A program made the translations under genes and the position numbers. The notes under the pieces were generated by a model. The model worked only from the letters and a program-made list of their open reading frames with translations, was not told the origin of the DNA and searched no databases. DNA of 59,669 nt from Lachnospiraceae bacterium (GTDB lineage Bacteria > Bacillota > Clostridia > Lachnospirales > Lachnospiraceae). The stretch covers positions 1 to 59,669 of the forward strand of contig JAKSRV010000002.1 in NCBI GenBank assembly GCA_024403435.1. The letters run 5' to 3'. Below are positions 29,912 to 38,611 of this stretch, piece after piece (the stretch's first letter is position 1; every line of letters starts with the position of its first letter).

Positions 29912-31740
29912 TGGTGCAGAAAAAGGCGGGAATAAGTCGAATAAGAAAATGGGTTGCGGCAGTATTGAGTATATTGCTGTTGATGGCTATACCCATGAAG
30001 GCTACAGCTGCTGAGATGTCGGTGGAATTTGGTGCAAAAAAGTACGATAAGGGCGGCAATGACCAATTCTCTGTATGTGTTTATTTAAAAAGTGATGTGG
30101 CGGTTACAGAGTATTCTGTAGAAATTGAGTATGATGTATCACGTCTTGAATATTTGGACGGTGCCGATGAGGCGGATATATATGAGGGGCGACTTACAGT
30201 TACCGGAAGCGGTGAATATCTGACCAATATAAAGGTATGGCTTGATTTCAAAGCTATCAGCGGCGGTGAGGCATATATAAAAGTAATCGGTGCAACCGCA
30301 ACCGGCACAGACGGTACGGAGTACATCATTGAGAACCTTGGTGAGGTGCCGGTTAATTTAAGGGGTGAGGATGTATCCGAAGCCAATATGCAGGAGATTA
30401 TTTCTGCAAAAAAAGATTTTATAAGCAGTCAGTCTGCAGGTACGACCGGTGAGGATACGACCGAAAACGTTGGCGACGGAACCGATGATACGGTATCGGG
30501 CGATGAAGGGACGGCAATCGGAACTCAGACAGGCGAAGCCGATACGGACGAAGGAAGTATTGCAGCTGATGATATTGTGGTAAATCCCGAGATAGGAAGC
30601 AATGGCGCAGACGGTGATACCGATAGTGCAACAGGTGGCTGGACACAGGGTAAAAACGCAAAGCTTTATTATTGGATAATTGTTGTGATTATTCTTGTGT
30701 TGCTTGTGGTGATTGTTGTTGCAACTACATTTGGACGTAAGAATAAGGAAAACGAGCAGCCTGATGGATTTGAGTATGCTGATAATGATGCAGAGGATTA
30801 TGAGGATGCGGTTGAGAATACTCGTAGCATAGAGTTCTCTGAAGGTGACGATACTTACGAAGAAGAGGTTGGTGAATCCGAAGAGATAGAGGAAAACGGG
30901 TCTGAAGAATCGGAAGCGGCTGAAGAAAGCGAGCCTGAGAGAAGCGAAGAGACCGAAGAAATCGAAGACGAATTCGAGAGAAGCGAAGCGGTTGAAGAAA
31001 TAGAATCCGAGCCCGAGGCAGTTGCAGCGGAGACAATTGCTGTTGAGGAGACAGCGGTTCCCGACGACAGAGAGATTTTGTTTGAATCCAAGAATGCGAC
31101 TGTTACAAGAAAGGTGAGAATTGCCAGAAGCAATACCGATGAGGCAGGTGTCGGAATTCAATTCAGATATGTTAATGTACTTGAAGATATCAGTGTGAAG
31201 CTTTATAAGGGCGAAATGATAGAGGCTGTCGGCTCAAACGGAAGAGAAATGGAGGCCTTTATGGGCCTGGTTCTTGGAAAGTGCAAGCTTTCTCTGGGAG
31301 AAATAACGGTTTTACCGATGAGATATCGTGTGGTTACCGCCGGAAGCTGCTTTAATCCGGGAATGACGGCTCATGATAATATATTCAGAAGTGGAGCGCT
31401 TATGGGACATCCCAAGGCGGTGCTTGAGAAGAATTATGACAAGATAGTTAAGTTTGCCGGTGCAGATGAATATATGGATATGTATGCCAAGGATATACCG
31501 CAGGTAATGATTAATCAGCTCGAGGTGGCAATGGCGCTGATGGACAGCCGTGCAGATATGGTTGTTTTGGGTGATGTTCTTGCAGCAAGCGACGAGACTT
31601 TTATCAGAAAGTGCAATGTAATATTCGAAAAAATGATTGCAAAGAATATGACGATATTGTTGATAGGAAAGCTTCCTGAGGCAGTGGCAGTCAAGTGCAA
31701 TCGTACTATATGTATTGAGAAGGGGCATATAGTTGGATAA
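29911..31740 (+). CDS. Secreted cohesin-like domain - TM helix - pseudo-ABC (TagH/Wzt-like) fusion
   Basis: 609 residues with an unusual layout. A signal peptide (1-34, ending ATAA) is followed by a cohesin-like beta-sandwich (~36-150), a Thr/Asp/Gly-rich linker, a TM helix (~252-275), an acidic Glu-rich stretch (~285-380), and a cytoplasmic domain (~418-609). That last domain aligns by eye with TagH/Wzt ATPases: VLEDISVKLYKGE, FNPGMTAHDNIF, and IEKGHI at the end. The Walker A is GSNGREME (no Lys-Ser/Thr), the signature is VMINQLE, Walker B is MVVLGDVLAASD, and the switch His is missing, so ATP hydrolysis is unlikely. It is co-translated with an LCP gene, pointing to glycopolymer export or attachment. 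The homology call is mine from memory of the family. Confidence 0.8.
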   Translation: MVQKKAGISRIRKWVAAVLSILLLMAIPMKATAAEMSVEFGAKKYDKGGNDQFSVCVYLKSDVAVTEYSVEIEYDVSRLEYLDGADEADIYEGRLTVTGSGEYLTNIKVWLDFKAISGGEAYIKVIGATATGTDGTEYIIENLGEVPVNLRGEDVSEANMQEIISAKKDFISSQSAGTTGEDTTENVGDGTDDTVSGDEGTAIGTQTGEADTDEGSIAADDIVVNPEIGSNGADGDTDSATGGWTQGKNAKLYYWIIVVIILVLLVVIVVATTFGRKNKENEQPDGFEYADNDAEDYEDAVENTRSIEFSEGDDTYEEEVGESEEIEENGSEESEAAEESEPERSEETEEIEDEFERSEAVEEIESEPEAVAAETIAVEETAVPDDREILFESKNATVTRKVRIARSNTDEAGVGIQFRYVNVLEDISVKLYKGEMIEAVGSNGREMEAFMGLVLGKCKLSLGEITVLPMRYRVVTAGSCFNPGMTAHDNIFRSGALMGHPKAVLEKNYDKIVKFAGADEYMDMYAKDIPQVMINQLEVAMALMDSRADMVVLGDVLAASDETFIRKCNVIFEKMIAKNMTILLIGKLPEAVAVKCNRTICIEKGHIVG

Positions 31741-31845
31741 GCGAGTGTTTTTATTGTTGCTTAAATTCTTAACATGTGAGAAAATGTTATGATGTATTAG
31801 GTGTAGTTTGCCGAAATATACTCATTTACATTCGTGGAAAATATT

Positions 31846-32589
31846 ATGAAGATTTTATTGTTGAACGGCAGTATGAGGGGCGAAAGCAGTTCTTCATTAA
31901 AGGTTGCCAAAGCTTTTATCGAGGGTATTGTGGAGAAAAATCCCGATGCCGAAGTTGTGGATGTAAAGCTTCGTGATAAAAAAATTGAACATTGTTACGG
32001 ATGCCTTTGCTGCTGGAAGAATGAAAGAGGCAAGTGCATTATTCATGACGATATGGATGAAATTCGTGATCTGGTAATGGAGAGCGACATTATCATTCAG
32101 AGTTTTCCGCTGTATTTCTTTGGAATGCCGTCTAAAATGAAGGCGTTTGTAGACAGAATGATTGCGTACGTATCCGAATACAGGGGCGTGGGCGGAAATA
32201 ATATGACCGGTAGTTTTTTGCATAAAATGAGATATCCCGAGCTTATGCAGAAAAAGCTTGTTCTTATTTCTTCGTGCGGATATGAAAAGACCGAGGGGTG
32301 TTATGATTCCGTAAAGCTTCAGTATGATACGATTTGCGGTGTGGGCAACTACACAATGGTTACCGCTTCTCAGGGCGGAATGCTTGCGGAGAAGACTCTG
32401 CAGGGCAAGGTAGAACGCTATATGGTCAAGTATGTCGAGGCCGGAAGGGAGTTCGCTGAGAACGGATGTCTTTCGGAAGAGACGATGAACAAGCTGGCAG
32501 TGCCTATGCTTGGACACAATACTTTTGAAAAATTGATTAATTTGAACTGGGACGACCCGAATGTTGGCCCCTACGGCAGAAAGGGCTGA
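31846..32589 (+). CDS. NAD(P)H-dependent flavin/FMN reductase, flavodoxin-like
   Basis: About 247 residues of the FMN_red/iron-sulfur flavoprotein type. LLLNGSMRGESSS forms the flavin phosphate loop, and a Cys-rich segment (CYGCLCCW ... GKCIIHDDM) follows, close to that used in related iron-sulfur flavoproteins. QSFPLYFFGMPSKMKAFVDR is the flavodoxin-fold active region. I start at ATG 31846; GTG 31834 would add four residues. It ends 2 bp before a PlsC-like gene, so it may belong to the acyl cluster that follows. Electron acceptor unknown. Confidence 0.82.
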   Translation: MKILLLNGSMRGESSSSLKVAKAFIEGIVEKNPDAEVVDVKLRDKKIEHCYGCLCCWKNERGKCIIHDDMDEIRDLVMESDIIIQSFPLYFFGMPSKMKAFVDRMIAYVSEYRGVGGNNMTGSFLHKMRYPELMQKKLVLISSCGYEKTEGCYDSVKLQYDTICGVGNYTMVTASQGGMLAEKTLQGKVERYMVKYVEAGREFAENGCLSEETMNKLAVPMLGHNTFEKLINLNWDDPNVGPYGRKG

Positions 32590-32591
32590 AA

Positions 32592-33227
32592 ATGAAGAAA
32601 ATAAAGAGAGCGCTGGCTAAATTTATTTTCTGGTTCGTATATCCGGGACTTAGGATTATATATCCGATGACTATTCATTGGGAAGATAAAAAGGCGACCA
32701 AGAAGGCTTTGAAGAATCCCTGTGTTATTTTCTCGAATCATACCGGTTATGTCGAAGGTTTATTTATGACCAGACTGCTTCGTAAGTATCATGTCTGGAC
32801 ATTTGTAGGAAAAGATTGGTATGAAAAGAGAAAATTCAATTGGCTGTTCAGAAATCTTCCGTATTTATCTGTAGACCGCAAGGGCGGAATGGATACGGAA
32901 TGGTTGGATAAAGCTACGGCACGTATGAAAAAGGGTTCTTCAATTTACATTTTACCCGAAGGACATACCAGTCCGGTCGGTGAGCCTGATGAGTTCAAAC
33001 CTGGATTCCTGGTTATTGCGAAACAGAGTGATTCAGCATTGATTCCTATGCATATCAGCAGAAAAATAAAGCTGTTCAGACATACGGATTTGGTAATAGG
33101 TAAGCCGATGAATCTCGATCTTCATGAAAAAGGAAGACCGTCACAGGTAATGAAAAAGCATTCGGAAGCCTGTCGCCAGGCTGTAATTGATCTTGGAGCC
33201 AAGCTTAATGATGGCTCGATTAAATAG
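32592..33227 (+). CDS. PlsC-like 1-acylglycerol-3-phosphate acyltransferase
   Basis: A 211-residue membrane-associated acyltransferase that would use an acyl-ACP or acyl-CoA donor. A short hydrophobic N-terminus precedes motif I, which reads SNHTGYVE: His50 and Glu55, i.e. HX4E rather than the usual HX4D. Motif III is LPEGHTSP in place of PEGTRS. Both changes suggest a divergent subgroup with a different acceptor. It lies 2 bp after the flavin reductase and 53 bp before an ACP gene, an arrangement also seen in aryl-polyene-type clusters. Confidence 0.85.
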   Translation: MKKIKRALAKFIFWFVYPGLRIIYPMTIHWEDKKATKKALKNPCVIFSNHTGYVEGLFMTRLLRKYHVWTFVGKDWYEKRKFNWLFRNLPYLSVDRKGGMDTEWLDKATARMKKGSSIYILPEGHTSPVGEPDEFKPGFLVIAKQSDSALIPMHISRKIKLFRHTDLVIGKPMNLDLHEKGRPSQVMKKHSEACRQAVIDLGAKLNDGSIK

Positions 33228-33280
33228 TTTATGAGCCGCGCAAGCGGTGCATATAGAACCACAAAGAAAGGAATAGAACA

Positions 33281-33529
33281 ATGAACGAGAAAGAACTTGA
33301 AGTAGCAGCAAAGATTAAGAGCATGTTATCTGAGAACCTCAACATTCCTGAAGAGGAGCTTGACTATGAAGTAGCTCTTTTCAATGATGGTATTGGTCTT
33401 GATTCAGTAGATTCACTTGAGATCATCTCTTGCATCGACAGCGAGTATGGCGTTGTTATGACCGGTGTTCCCAAGGAGCACTTCTTCAACATCACCAGCC
33501 TTACCAAGTATGTTGTAGAGCACATGTAA
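33281..33529 (+). CDS. Acyl carrier protein of a specialised cluster
   Basis: An 82-residue carrier protein. The phosphopantetheine site is Ser42 in GIGLDSVDSLEI, where housekeeping AcpP normally has DSLDTVEL. The preceding ALFNDGIGLDS and the following DSEYGV resemble, in my recollection, the ACPs of aryl-polyene and flexirubin clusters rather than AcpP. An AGGAA SD precedes the ATG. It sits between the PlsC-like gene and the ketosynthase fusion, so it probably carries that enzyme's chain. A separate AcpP would be expected elsewhere in the genome. Confidence 0.88.
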   Translation: MNEKELEVAAKIKSMLSENLNIPEEELDYEVALFNDGIGLDSVDSLEIISCIDSEYGVVMTGVPKEHFFNITSLTKYVVEHM

Positions 33530-33755
33530 TCTCAGTACTGCTTTTGTTGAATTGCGGGATGGAAACGGATATTCGCTTGAATATATAGCTGTTCCGCAAT
33601 TCAAATTTGCAGCATAAGAAAATATCTCACAATGTTACCGGAGCCCGATGGGTCGACCGGTCTTTAGTTGTGTTTAAATAATATGTAAGCAACGGCTTCG
33701 CAATATGAGGGAGCTATAATATATAAAAGATAACAAATAGGGAGTATAAGGAATA
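33530..33755 (+). other. Structured 226-bp leader before the ketosynthase gene
   Basis: Two hairpins are visible. One has perfect 11-bp outer arms (TTGAATTGCGG 33547-33557, CCGCAATTCAA 33594-33604) with an inner ATATTC/GAATAT hairpin. The second (33637-33661) has ACCGG/CCGGT arms around CCC/GGG. Neither has a good T run. A TATAAT at 33715-33720 has no convincing -35. The ketosynthase SD (GGGAG) follows. The region may hold a promoter, an attenuator or a processing site. Confidence 0.55.
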
Positions 33756-36134
33756 ATGAATAAGCAGATTAATACCCGCTGCGTAGTTACCGGTCTCGGA
33801 CTTATCAATGCAATCGGTAATGATGTAAATGAATGCTGGACCAATGCACTTGCCGGCAAGACCGGAATCGATGTGGTTAAGTCAGTTAACGCTGATGAGT
33901 GCTACGCTAATCTCGGTGCTGAAGTTGAGTGTGCTGACCTTGACAAGTATCAGGGCGTTGACAGAGCTACCAAGCTTTGCCTTAAGGCTTCAGAGGAAGC
34001 ATTCGCAGATGCTGCAATTGATATTAGCAAGGAAGATGCTTCAAGATTCGGTGTTGTTATGGGAAGCTGCGTAGGTGGTGTTGTCAGCATCGAGAACTAT
34101 GTGGTAAACGGACAGAATACCGAAGATATCAGAAAGATGGCTATTTCTTCTATTGCTAACCATGTTGCAAATCGCGTAGGTGCAGGCGGAGTTATTACCA
34201 ACGTCGGTAATGCTTGTGCAGCAGGTACAATTCCGATTGCTTATGCTTGTGAGCTTATTCGTGCCGGCGTGGCAGATATGTTTATCGTAGGTGGTGCAGA
34301 TGCTTTTGCATCGGTTCCTTTTGCAGGATTCACCGCTCTTCACGCACTTTCAGAGCAGCCTTGCTCACCTTTCAACCACTGCAACGGTATCACACTCGGT
34401 GAGGGTGCCGGCGCTATCGTAGTTGAGTCATATGAGCACGCACAGAAGAGAAATGCCAAGATTTACTGCGACGTACTTGCAGCAGGTATTTCAAGTGATG
34501 CACATCATATCACCGCACCCAGAGAGGACGGCGTAGGTCAGATGTACGCTATCCGCACCGCAATTGCCAATTCCGGTGTTGATGCCAAGGAAATCGGCTA
34601 TGTAAATGCTCACGGAACAGGAACAGGCAAGAATGATAACGCAGAGTTCCTTTCACTTCATACTATTTTTGATGATGTTAACGACAACCTTTCAGTAAGC
34701 TCTACCAAGTCTATGGTAGGTCACTGCCTCGGTGCAGCAGGTGCGATTGAAGCCGTATATGCTATCAAGGCACTCACCGAGAATAAGATTCCTCCCACAA
34801 TCGGATATTCTGATGAGGATCTTGCAGTTCTTGCCGAGAAGGCAGGTAAGATTGACTTCATGCCCAACACAATGAAGGAGAAGGAGCTTAACTATGTTAT
34901 GTCCAACTCATTCGCATTCGGCGGAAGCAATGCAAGTATAATCTTCGGTAAGCAGGCCGGTGACGTTAAAGAGACTGAAAACGATGCTCCCGTATATATT
35001 ACCGGTTTTGGTATCGTAAGCCCTATCGGCAACGGTACAGAGAACTATATTGAAAAGGTAAAGAGCGGAGCAACCATCTCAGAGGCATCGGTTAAGGCTA
35101 ATGTAGATAAGGTTGATTTCGATAAATATGATGTAAAGATGGCTTTCTATCGTAAGCTCGATAAGTTCAGCCTTATGCAGGTTATTTCAGGTCTCGAGGC
35201 TTTGAGCAGCGCAGGCATTGAAATCGAGGAGGACAAGGCTGAGGATTACGGTATGATTATCGGTACAGGCGACGGCCCTATTACCACCGTATATCAGTTC
35301 CAGGAGCATATCACCGAGAACGGTACCAAGGCAGGTTCTGCATTCAATTTCCCCAACACCGTATACAATGCGGCAGGCGGATATCTTTCAATCAAGACAA
35401 ATATGCGCGGATATAACGTAACCGTTACCAACGGCGCACAGTCAGGTATGAGCTCACTTTGCTACGCATACAATGAGCTTCGTCAGAATCATGCAAAGTT
35501 TATGCTTGCAACCGGTACCGACGAGAACAGTGAGGTTATGGAGAGACTTTACGGACAGCTCGGTCTTGTAGCTGACGGACAGGCTAAGCTCTATGGCAAT
35601 ACAGGTATGGCTCTTTCAGACGGTAGTACCACAATCGCTCTTGAGGGTGCAGAGTTTGCAAATGCCCGCGGAGCAAAGAAGTATGCAGAGGTTGCGGGTT
35701 ACGGTATGTCACATGCAATCACCGAGTACGGTGTACTTGCAGGTACCGAGGACAGCCTTGAGGCAGCTATCGCTTCTGCTCTTAAGATGGCAGGAATCGA
35801 AGCATCTCAGATTGATGCGGTATATGGCTTTGGTGACGGTATTGCAGAGGTTGATACTGTTGAGAAGAACGTATACGGTAAGCTCTTTGATGCAAAGCTT
35901 CCTATCCACAACGTAAGAAGCTATGTAGGTGAGAGCCGTGCGGCAGCAGGTACTCTTTCAATTGCACATGCAGCGCTTACTCTCAGCGGAGAACTCGGAG
36001 ATTCTCAGAAGGCATTCTTCTTCGGTGATGAGGTTACCGAGGGCGTAGCAGATACAAGTGCATACAACTATGTTCTTGCTACATCTGCAGCAGACGGCGG
36101 TTCATACTGCGCAGTTGTACTCAAGAAGGCATAA
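33756..36134 (+). CDS. Fused beta-ketoacyl synthase and chain-length-factor-like protein (KS-CLF)
   Basis: 792 residues made of two thiolase-fold condensing-enzyme halves. Half 1 (about 1-395) is a complete FabF/KS-alpha: Cys154 in NACAAGT, His286 in NAHGTGTGKND, His323 in MVGHCLGAAG, and NSFAFGGSNAS. Half 2 (about 408-792) keeps the fold (VYITGFGIVSPIG at its start) but has lost all three catalytic residues: Gln562 in TNGAQSGMSS replaces Cys, the first His region reads YGFGDGI, and Glu726 in YVGESRAAAG replaces the second His. Gln at that site is the mark of KS-beta/chain length factors of type II PKS. A genuine fusion: one frame with no internal start needed. Neighbours are ACP, KR, DH, MAT and carboxyltransferase. 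Confidence 0.9.
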   Translation: MNKQINTRCVVTGLGLINAIGNDVNECWTNALAGKTGIDVVKSVNADECYANLGAEVECADLDKYQGVDRATKLCLKASEEAFADAAIDISKEDASRFGVVMGSCVGGVVSIENYVVNGQNTEDIRKMAISSIANHVANRVGAGGVITNVGNACAAGTIPIAYACELIRAGVADMFIVGGADAFASVPFAGFTALHALSEQPCSPFNHCNGITLGEGAGAIVVESYEHAQKRNAKIYCDVLAAGISSDAHHITAPREDGVGQMYAIRTAIANSGVDAKEIGYVNAHGTGTGKNDNAEFLSLHTIFDDVNDNLSVSSTKSMVGHCLGAAGAIEAVYAIKALTENKIPPTIGYSDEDLAVLAEKAGKIDFMPNTMKEKELNYVMSNSFAFGGSNASIIFGKQAGDVKETENDAPVYITGFGIVSPIGNGTENYIEKVKSGATISEASVKANVDKVDFDKYDVKMAFYRKLDKFSLMQVISGLEALSSAGIEIEEDKAEDYGMIIGTGDGPITTVYQFQEHITENGTKAGSAFNFPNTVYNAAGGYLSIKTNMRGYNVTVTNGAQSGMSSLCYAYNELRQNHAKFMLATGTDENSEVMERLYGQLGLVADGQAKLYGNTGMALSDGSTTIALEGAEFANARGAKKYAEVAGYGMSHAITEYGVLAGTEDSLEAAIASALKMAGIEASQIDAVYGFGDGIAEVDTVEKNVYGKLFDAKLPIHNVRSYVGESRAAAGTLSIAHAALTLSGELGDSQKAFFFGDEVTEGVADTSAYNYVLATSAADGGSYCAVVLKKA

Positions 36135-36165
36135 TATAAAAAAACAGTAAAATATGGTATTGCAG

Positions 36166-36202
36166 ACATCGGAAACTATAGATTTTTTATATTTTCCGAT
36201 GT
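36166..36202 (+). other. Hairpin after the KS-CLF gene
   Basis: Perfect 10-bp stem, ACATCGGAAA (36166-36175) with TTTCCGATGT (36193-36202), 32 bp after the stop. Only TTGATT follows, so it may be a weak terminator or an mRNA-stabilising element. Confidence 0.5.
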
Positions 36203-36276
36203 TTGATTAGTTGGCATTAATTCTGCTTTTGGGGGCGCATGTACTTAAATGGTTTTTTAATGCTGTCTTATGTGGT

Positions 36277-36305
36277 TTGCAATACGATATACATTAATAT
36301 AGGAT
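36277..36305 (+). promoter_or_regulatory. Candidate promoter of fabG
   Basis: TTGCAA, 17-bp spacer, TAGGAT (four of six matches in each box). A transcript from here would begin downstream of ATG 36239, supporting the fabG start at 36335. Confidence 0.45.
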
Positions 36306-36334
36306 TACAAAGGTTGCGAAAGGAAAACAATCAG

Positions 36335-37084
36335 ATGGAAAATGTTCAGGAGACAAAGGTTGCACTTGTAACAGGTGCTTCACGCGGAATAGGTAAGGCA
36401 TGTGCTATAGCACTTGCAAAAGCCGGATATAAGGTGGCAGTTAATTATAATTCCAACGATGCAGCTGCACAGGAGACACTTAAGGCAATCGAGGAGGCCG
36501 GAAGCGAAGGTATCGCTGTTAAGGCTAATACCGCTGATCTTAAAGCAGTTCAGGATATGATGAGAACTGTAGTAAAGACCTACGGAAAGATTGATCTTCT
36601 TGTAAATAACGCAGGTATCTGCAAGGATGAGTTTGTGCTTATGATGAGCGCAGATACTATTGATCAGTGCCTGGACATCAATATAAAGGGATATCTCTAC
36701 TGTGCACAGGCTGCAGCACTTAAGATGTTCTCTAAGAAGAAGGGATGCATTATCAACGTATCCTCTGTAAGTTCGGTATTCGCCAACGAGGGTCAGACCG
36801 TATACAGCTCTACCAAGGGTGCTGTAAATGCTATGACAATGACTATGGCCAAGGAACTTGCACCCAGAGGCATCAGAGTAAATGCAATCGCTCCGGGATT
36901 TATTGCTACCGATATGGTAGACCAGATTCCTGAAGAGATTCAGCAGAAAAACATCGAAAAGATTCCTTTCGGACGTTACGGAACTCCCGAAGAGGTTGCG
37001 GATACCGTTGTTATGCTTGCTAGTGATGCATGTGCTTACATTACCGGTCAGGTACTGGTTATCGACGGTGGTTTGAGCCTGTAA
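36335..37084 (+). CDS. fabG: 3-oxoacyl-ACP reductase (FabG family)
   Basis: A 249-residue short-chain dehydrogenase that reduces the beta-keto group after condensation, using NADPH. The cofactor loop is TGASRGIGKA, the NNAG motif is present, and the catalytic triad is Ser144 with Tyr157 and Lys161 (YSSTK). The C-terminal ITGQVLVIDGG is typical. I choose ATG 36335, preceded by AAGGAAA; the longer frame from 36239 adds a hydrophobic stretch foreign to the family. In this cluster it is the ketoreductase partner of the KS-CLF protein. Confidence 0.94.
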   Translation: MENVQETKVALVTGASRGIGKACAIALAKAGYKVAVNYNSNDAAAQETLKAIEEAGSEGIAVKANTADLKAVQDMMRTVVKTYGKIDLLVNNAGICKDEFVLMMSADTIDQCLDINIKGYLYCAQAAALKMFSKKKGCIINVSSVSSVFANEGQTVYSSTKGAVNAMTMTMAKELAPRGIRVNAIAPGFIATDMVDQIPEEIQQKNIEKIPFGRYGTPEEVADTVVMLASDACAYITGQVLVIDGGLSL

Positions 37085-37121
37085 CAGCCTATTGGCATTC
37101 CTAATTCGAGAGGTTAAAGAT

Positions 37122-37565
37122 ATGATGAATATTAATGAAGTTCAGAAGAGAATTAAGCAGCGTCCTCCTTTTCAGATGATTGAAAAAATCGTTGAAATCA
37201 GAGACGGAGAGTACGCCAAGGGAATCAAGAATGTATCAATCAATGAGCCTTATTTTATGGGTCATTTCCCTGATACACCTATAATGCCCGGTGTACTTCT
37301 TATCGAGGCGGCAGCTCAGCTTTGCTCAGTAACAATCGAAGCTGAGGGAACTGATGAAAGCCTTATTTATGTATTGCTTAAGGTTGACGGCTTTAAGTTT
37401 GTAAAGCCTGTTATTCCCGGAGATACATGTGAAATCGAAGTAACCAAGACCGGCGGTGGCGCAGGACTTGTTAAGTTTGATGTAAAGATTACCGTAGACG
37501 GCGGACTCAGAGCAAAGGGTAGCCTTGCGTTTACCTCAATGCCTAAGGACGCGGTATATGCCTAA
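37122..37565 (+). CDS. fabZ: 3-hydroxyacyl-ACP dehydratase (FabZ family)
   Basis: A 148-residue hot-dog-fold dehydratase. The catalytic His48 is in MGHFPDTPIMPG and Glu62 in LLIEAAAQ. The N-terminal RPPFQMIEKI segment is typical. It would form trans-2-enoyl-ACP. Start ATG 37122 has GAGAGG eight bases upstream (a second ATG directly follows). There is no enoyl reductase in the window, so the enoyl product may remain unreduced if the cluster acts alone. Confidence 0.94.
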   Translation: MMNINEVQKRIKQRPPFQMIEKIVEIRDGEYAKGIKNVSINEPYFMGHFPDTPIMPGVLLIEAAAQLCSVTIEAEGTDESLIYVLLKVDGFKFVKPVIPGDTCEIEVTKTGGGAGLVKFDVKITVDGGLRAKGSLAFTSMPKDAVYA

Positions 37566-37633
37566 GCGATGCGGTGAGATTTATCGAATCGCATGCCAAC
37601 AGCAAGTAATATATTGAATAAATGGAGATAACA

Positions 37634-38590
37634 ATGAGCAAGAGAGTATTTATGTTCCCCGGCCAGGGAAGCCAGTACGTAGGAATGGCCAAAGATTTTT
37701 ATGATGAATATCCTGAAGTCAGAGAGGTTTTTGCCAAGGCTTCTGAAGCAGCAGGCTTTTCTGTAGAGAAGCTTTGCTTTGAGGAGAACGATCAGCTCAA
37801 TATTACTGAGTATACTCAGATTTGCATGCTTGCAGCTGAGGCAGCTGTATACACAGCTGTGGTTAAGGAAGGAATTAACTGTGATGTTACCGCAGGTCTC
37901 AGTCTCGGTGAGTATGGTGCACTTATTGCATCCGGTGCCATGACTATGGAAGATGCGTTCAAGGTAGTAAGAAAGCGTGGAATGTACATGCAGCAGGCTG
38001 TTCCCAACGGTGGAGCAATGGCAGCTATCCTTAACCTCGATCCTGCAGTAGTAGCAGAGGTTTGTGCAGAGGTTCAGGCAGCAGGCCCCGCAGAGGATGC
38101 AGGAGAGTACACTCTTCCCTATGTAGTATCTGTTGCAAACTATAACAGCCCCGTTCAGATCGTTATCACCGGACGTGAGGATGCTGTAACCAAGGCTTCA
38201 GCTGTATGCATGGAGCGTGGTGCAAGAAGAGCAGTTCCTCTTAAGGTAAGCGGTCCTTTCCATTCAGCACTTCTTCAGGGCGCAGGACAGCAGCTCGGAG
38301 AGGTTCTTGCTGATGTTACCGTAAATGATATCAAGGTTCCTTACCTTGCAAACGTAAATGCAGATTATGTTACTTCTGCAGATCAGGTTAAGCCTCTTTT
38401 GATTGAGCAGGTATCTTCATCAGTAAGATGGCAGCAGACTCTTGAGAGACTTCTTGCAGATGGCGCTGATGAGTTTGTTGAAATCGGACCCGGGGCAACT
38501 CTTACCGGATTTGTTAAGAAGCTCAACAAGGATGTAAAGACCGTAAATATCGATAAGCTTGCCGATCTTAAGGCTTATCTTGAGGCATAA
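37634..38590 (+). CDS. fabD: Malonyl-CoA:ACP transacylase
   Basis: A 318-residue acyltransferase that loads malonate onto ACP. FPGQGSQ is near the N-terminus, the nucleophile is Ser90 in GLSLGEYGAL, and His210 is in SGPFHSALL. The GNxxxP-like ANYNSPVQIVITG segment is present. ATG 37634 has GGAG seven bases upstream; ATG 37622 adds four residues. It lies between fabZ and the fused carboxyltransferase that makes its malonyl-CoA. Confidence 0.95.
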   Translation: MSKRVFMFPGQGSQYVGMAKDFYDEYPEVREVFAKASEAAGFSVEKLCFEENDQLNITEYTQICMLAAEAAVYTAVVKEGINCDVTAGLSLGEYGALIASGAMTMEDAFKVVRKRGMYMQQAVPNGGAMAAILNLDPAVVAEVCAEVQAAGPAEDAGEYTLPYVVSVANYNSPVQIVITGREDAVTKASAVCMERGARRAVPLKVSGPFHSALLQGAGQQLGEVLADVTVNDIKVPYLANVNADYVTSADQVKPLLIEQVSSSVRWQQTLERLLADGADEFVEIGPGATLTGFVKKLNKDVKTVNIDKLADLKAYLEA

Positions 38591-38611
38591 GGAAAATAAG
38601 GAAGTATAAAA

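Noticed and set aside
36239..36334. N-terminal extension of FabG from the ATG at 36239
   Set aside because: Hydrophobic extension foreign to FabG, upstream of a candidate promoter; ATG 36335 has the ribosome site.
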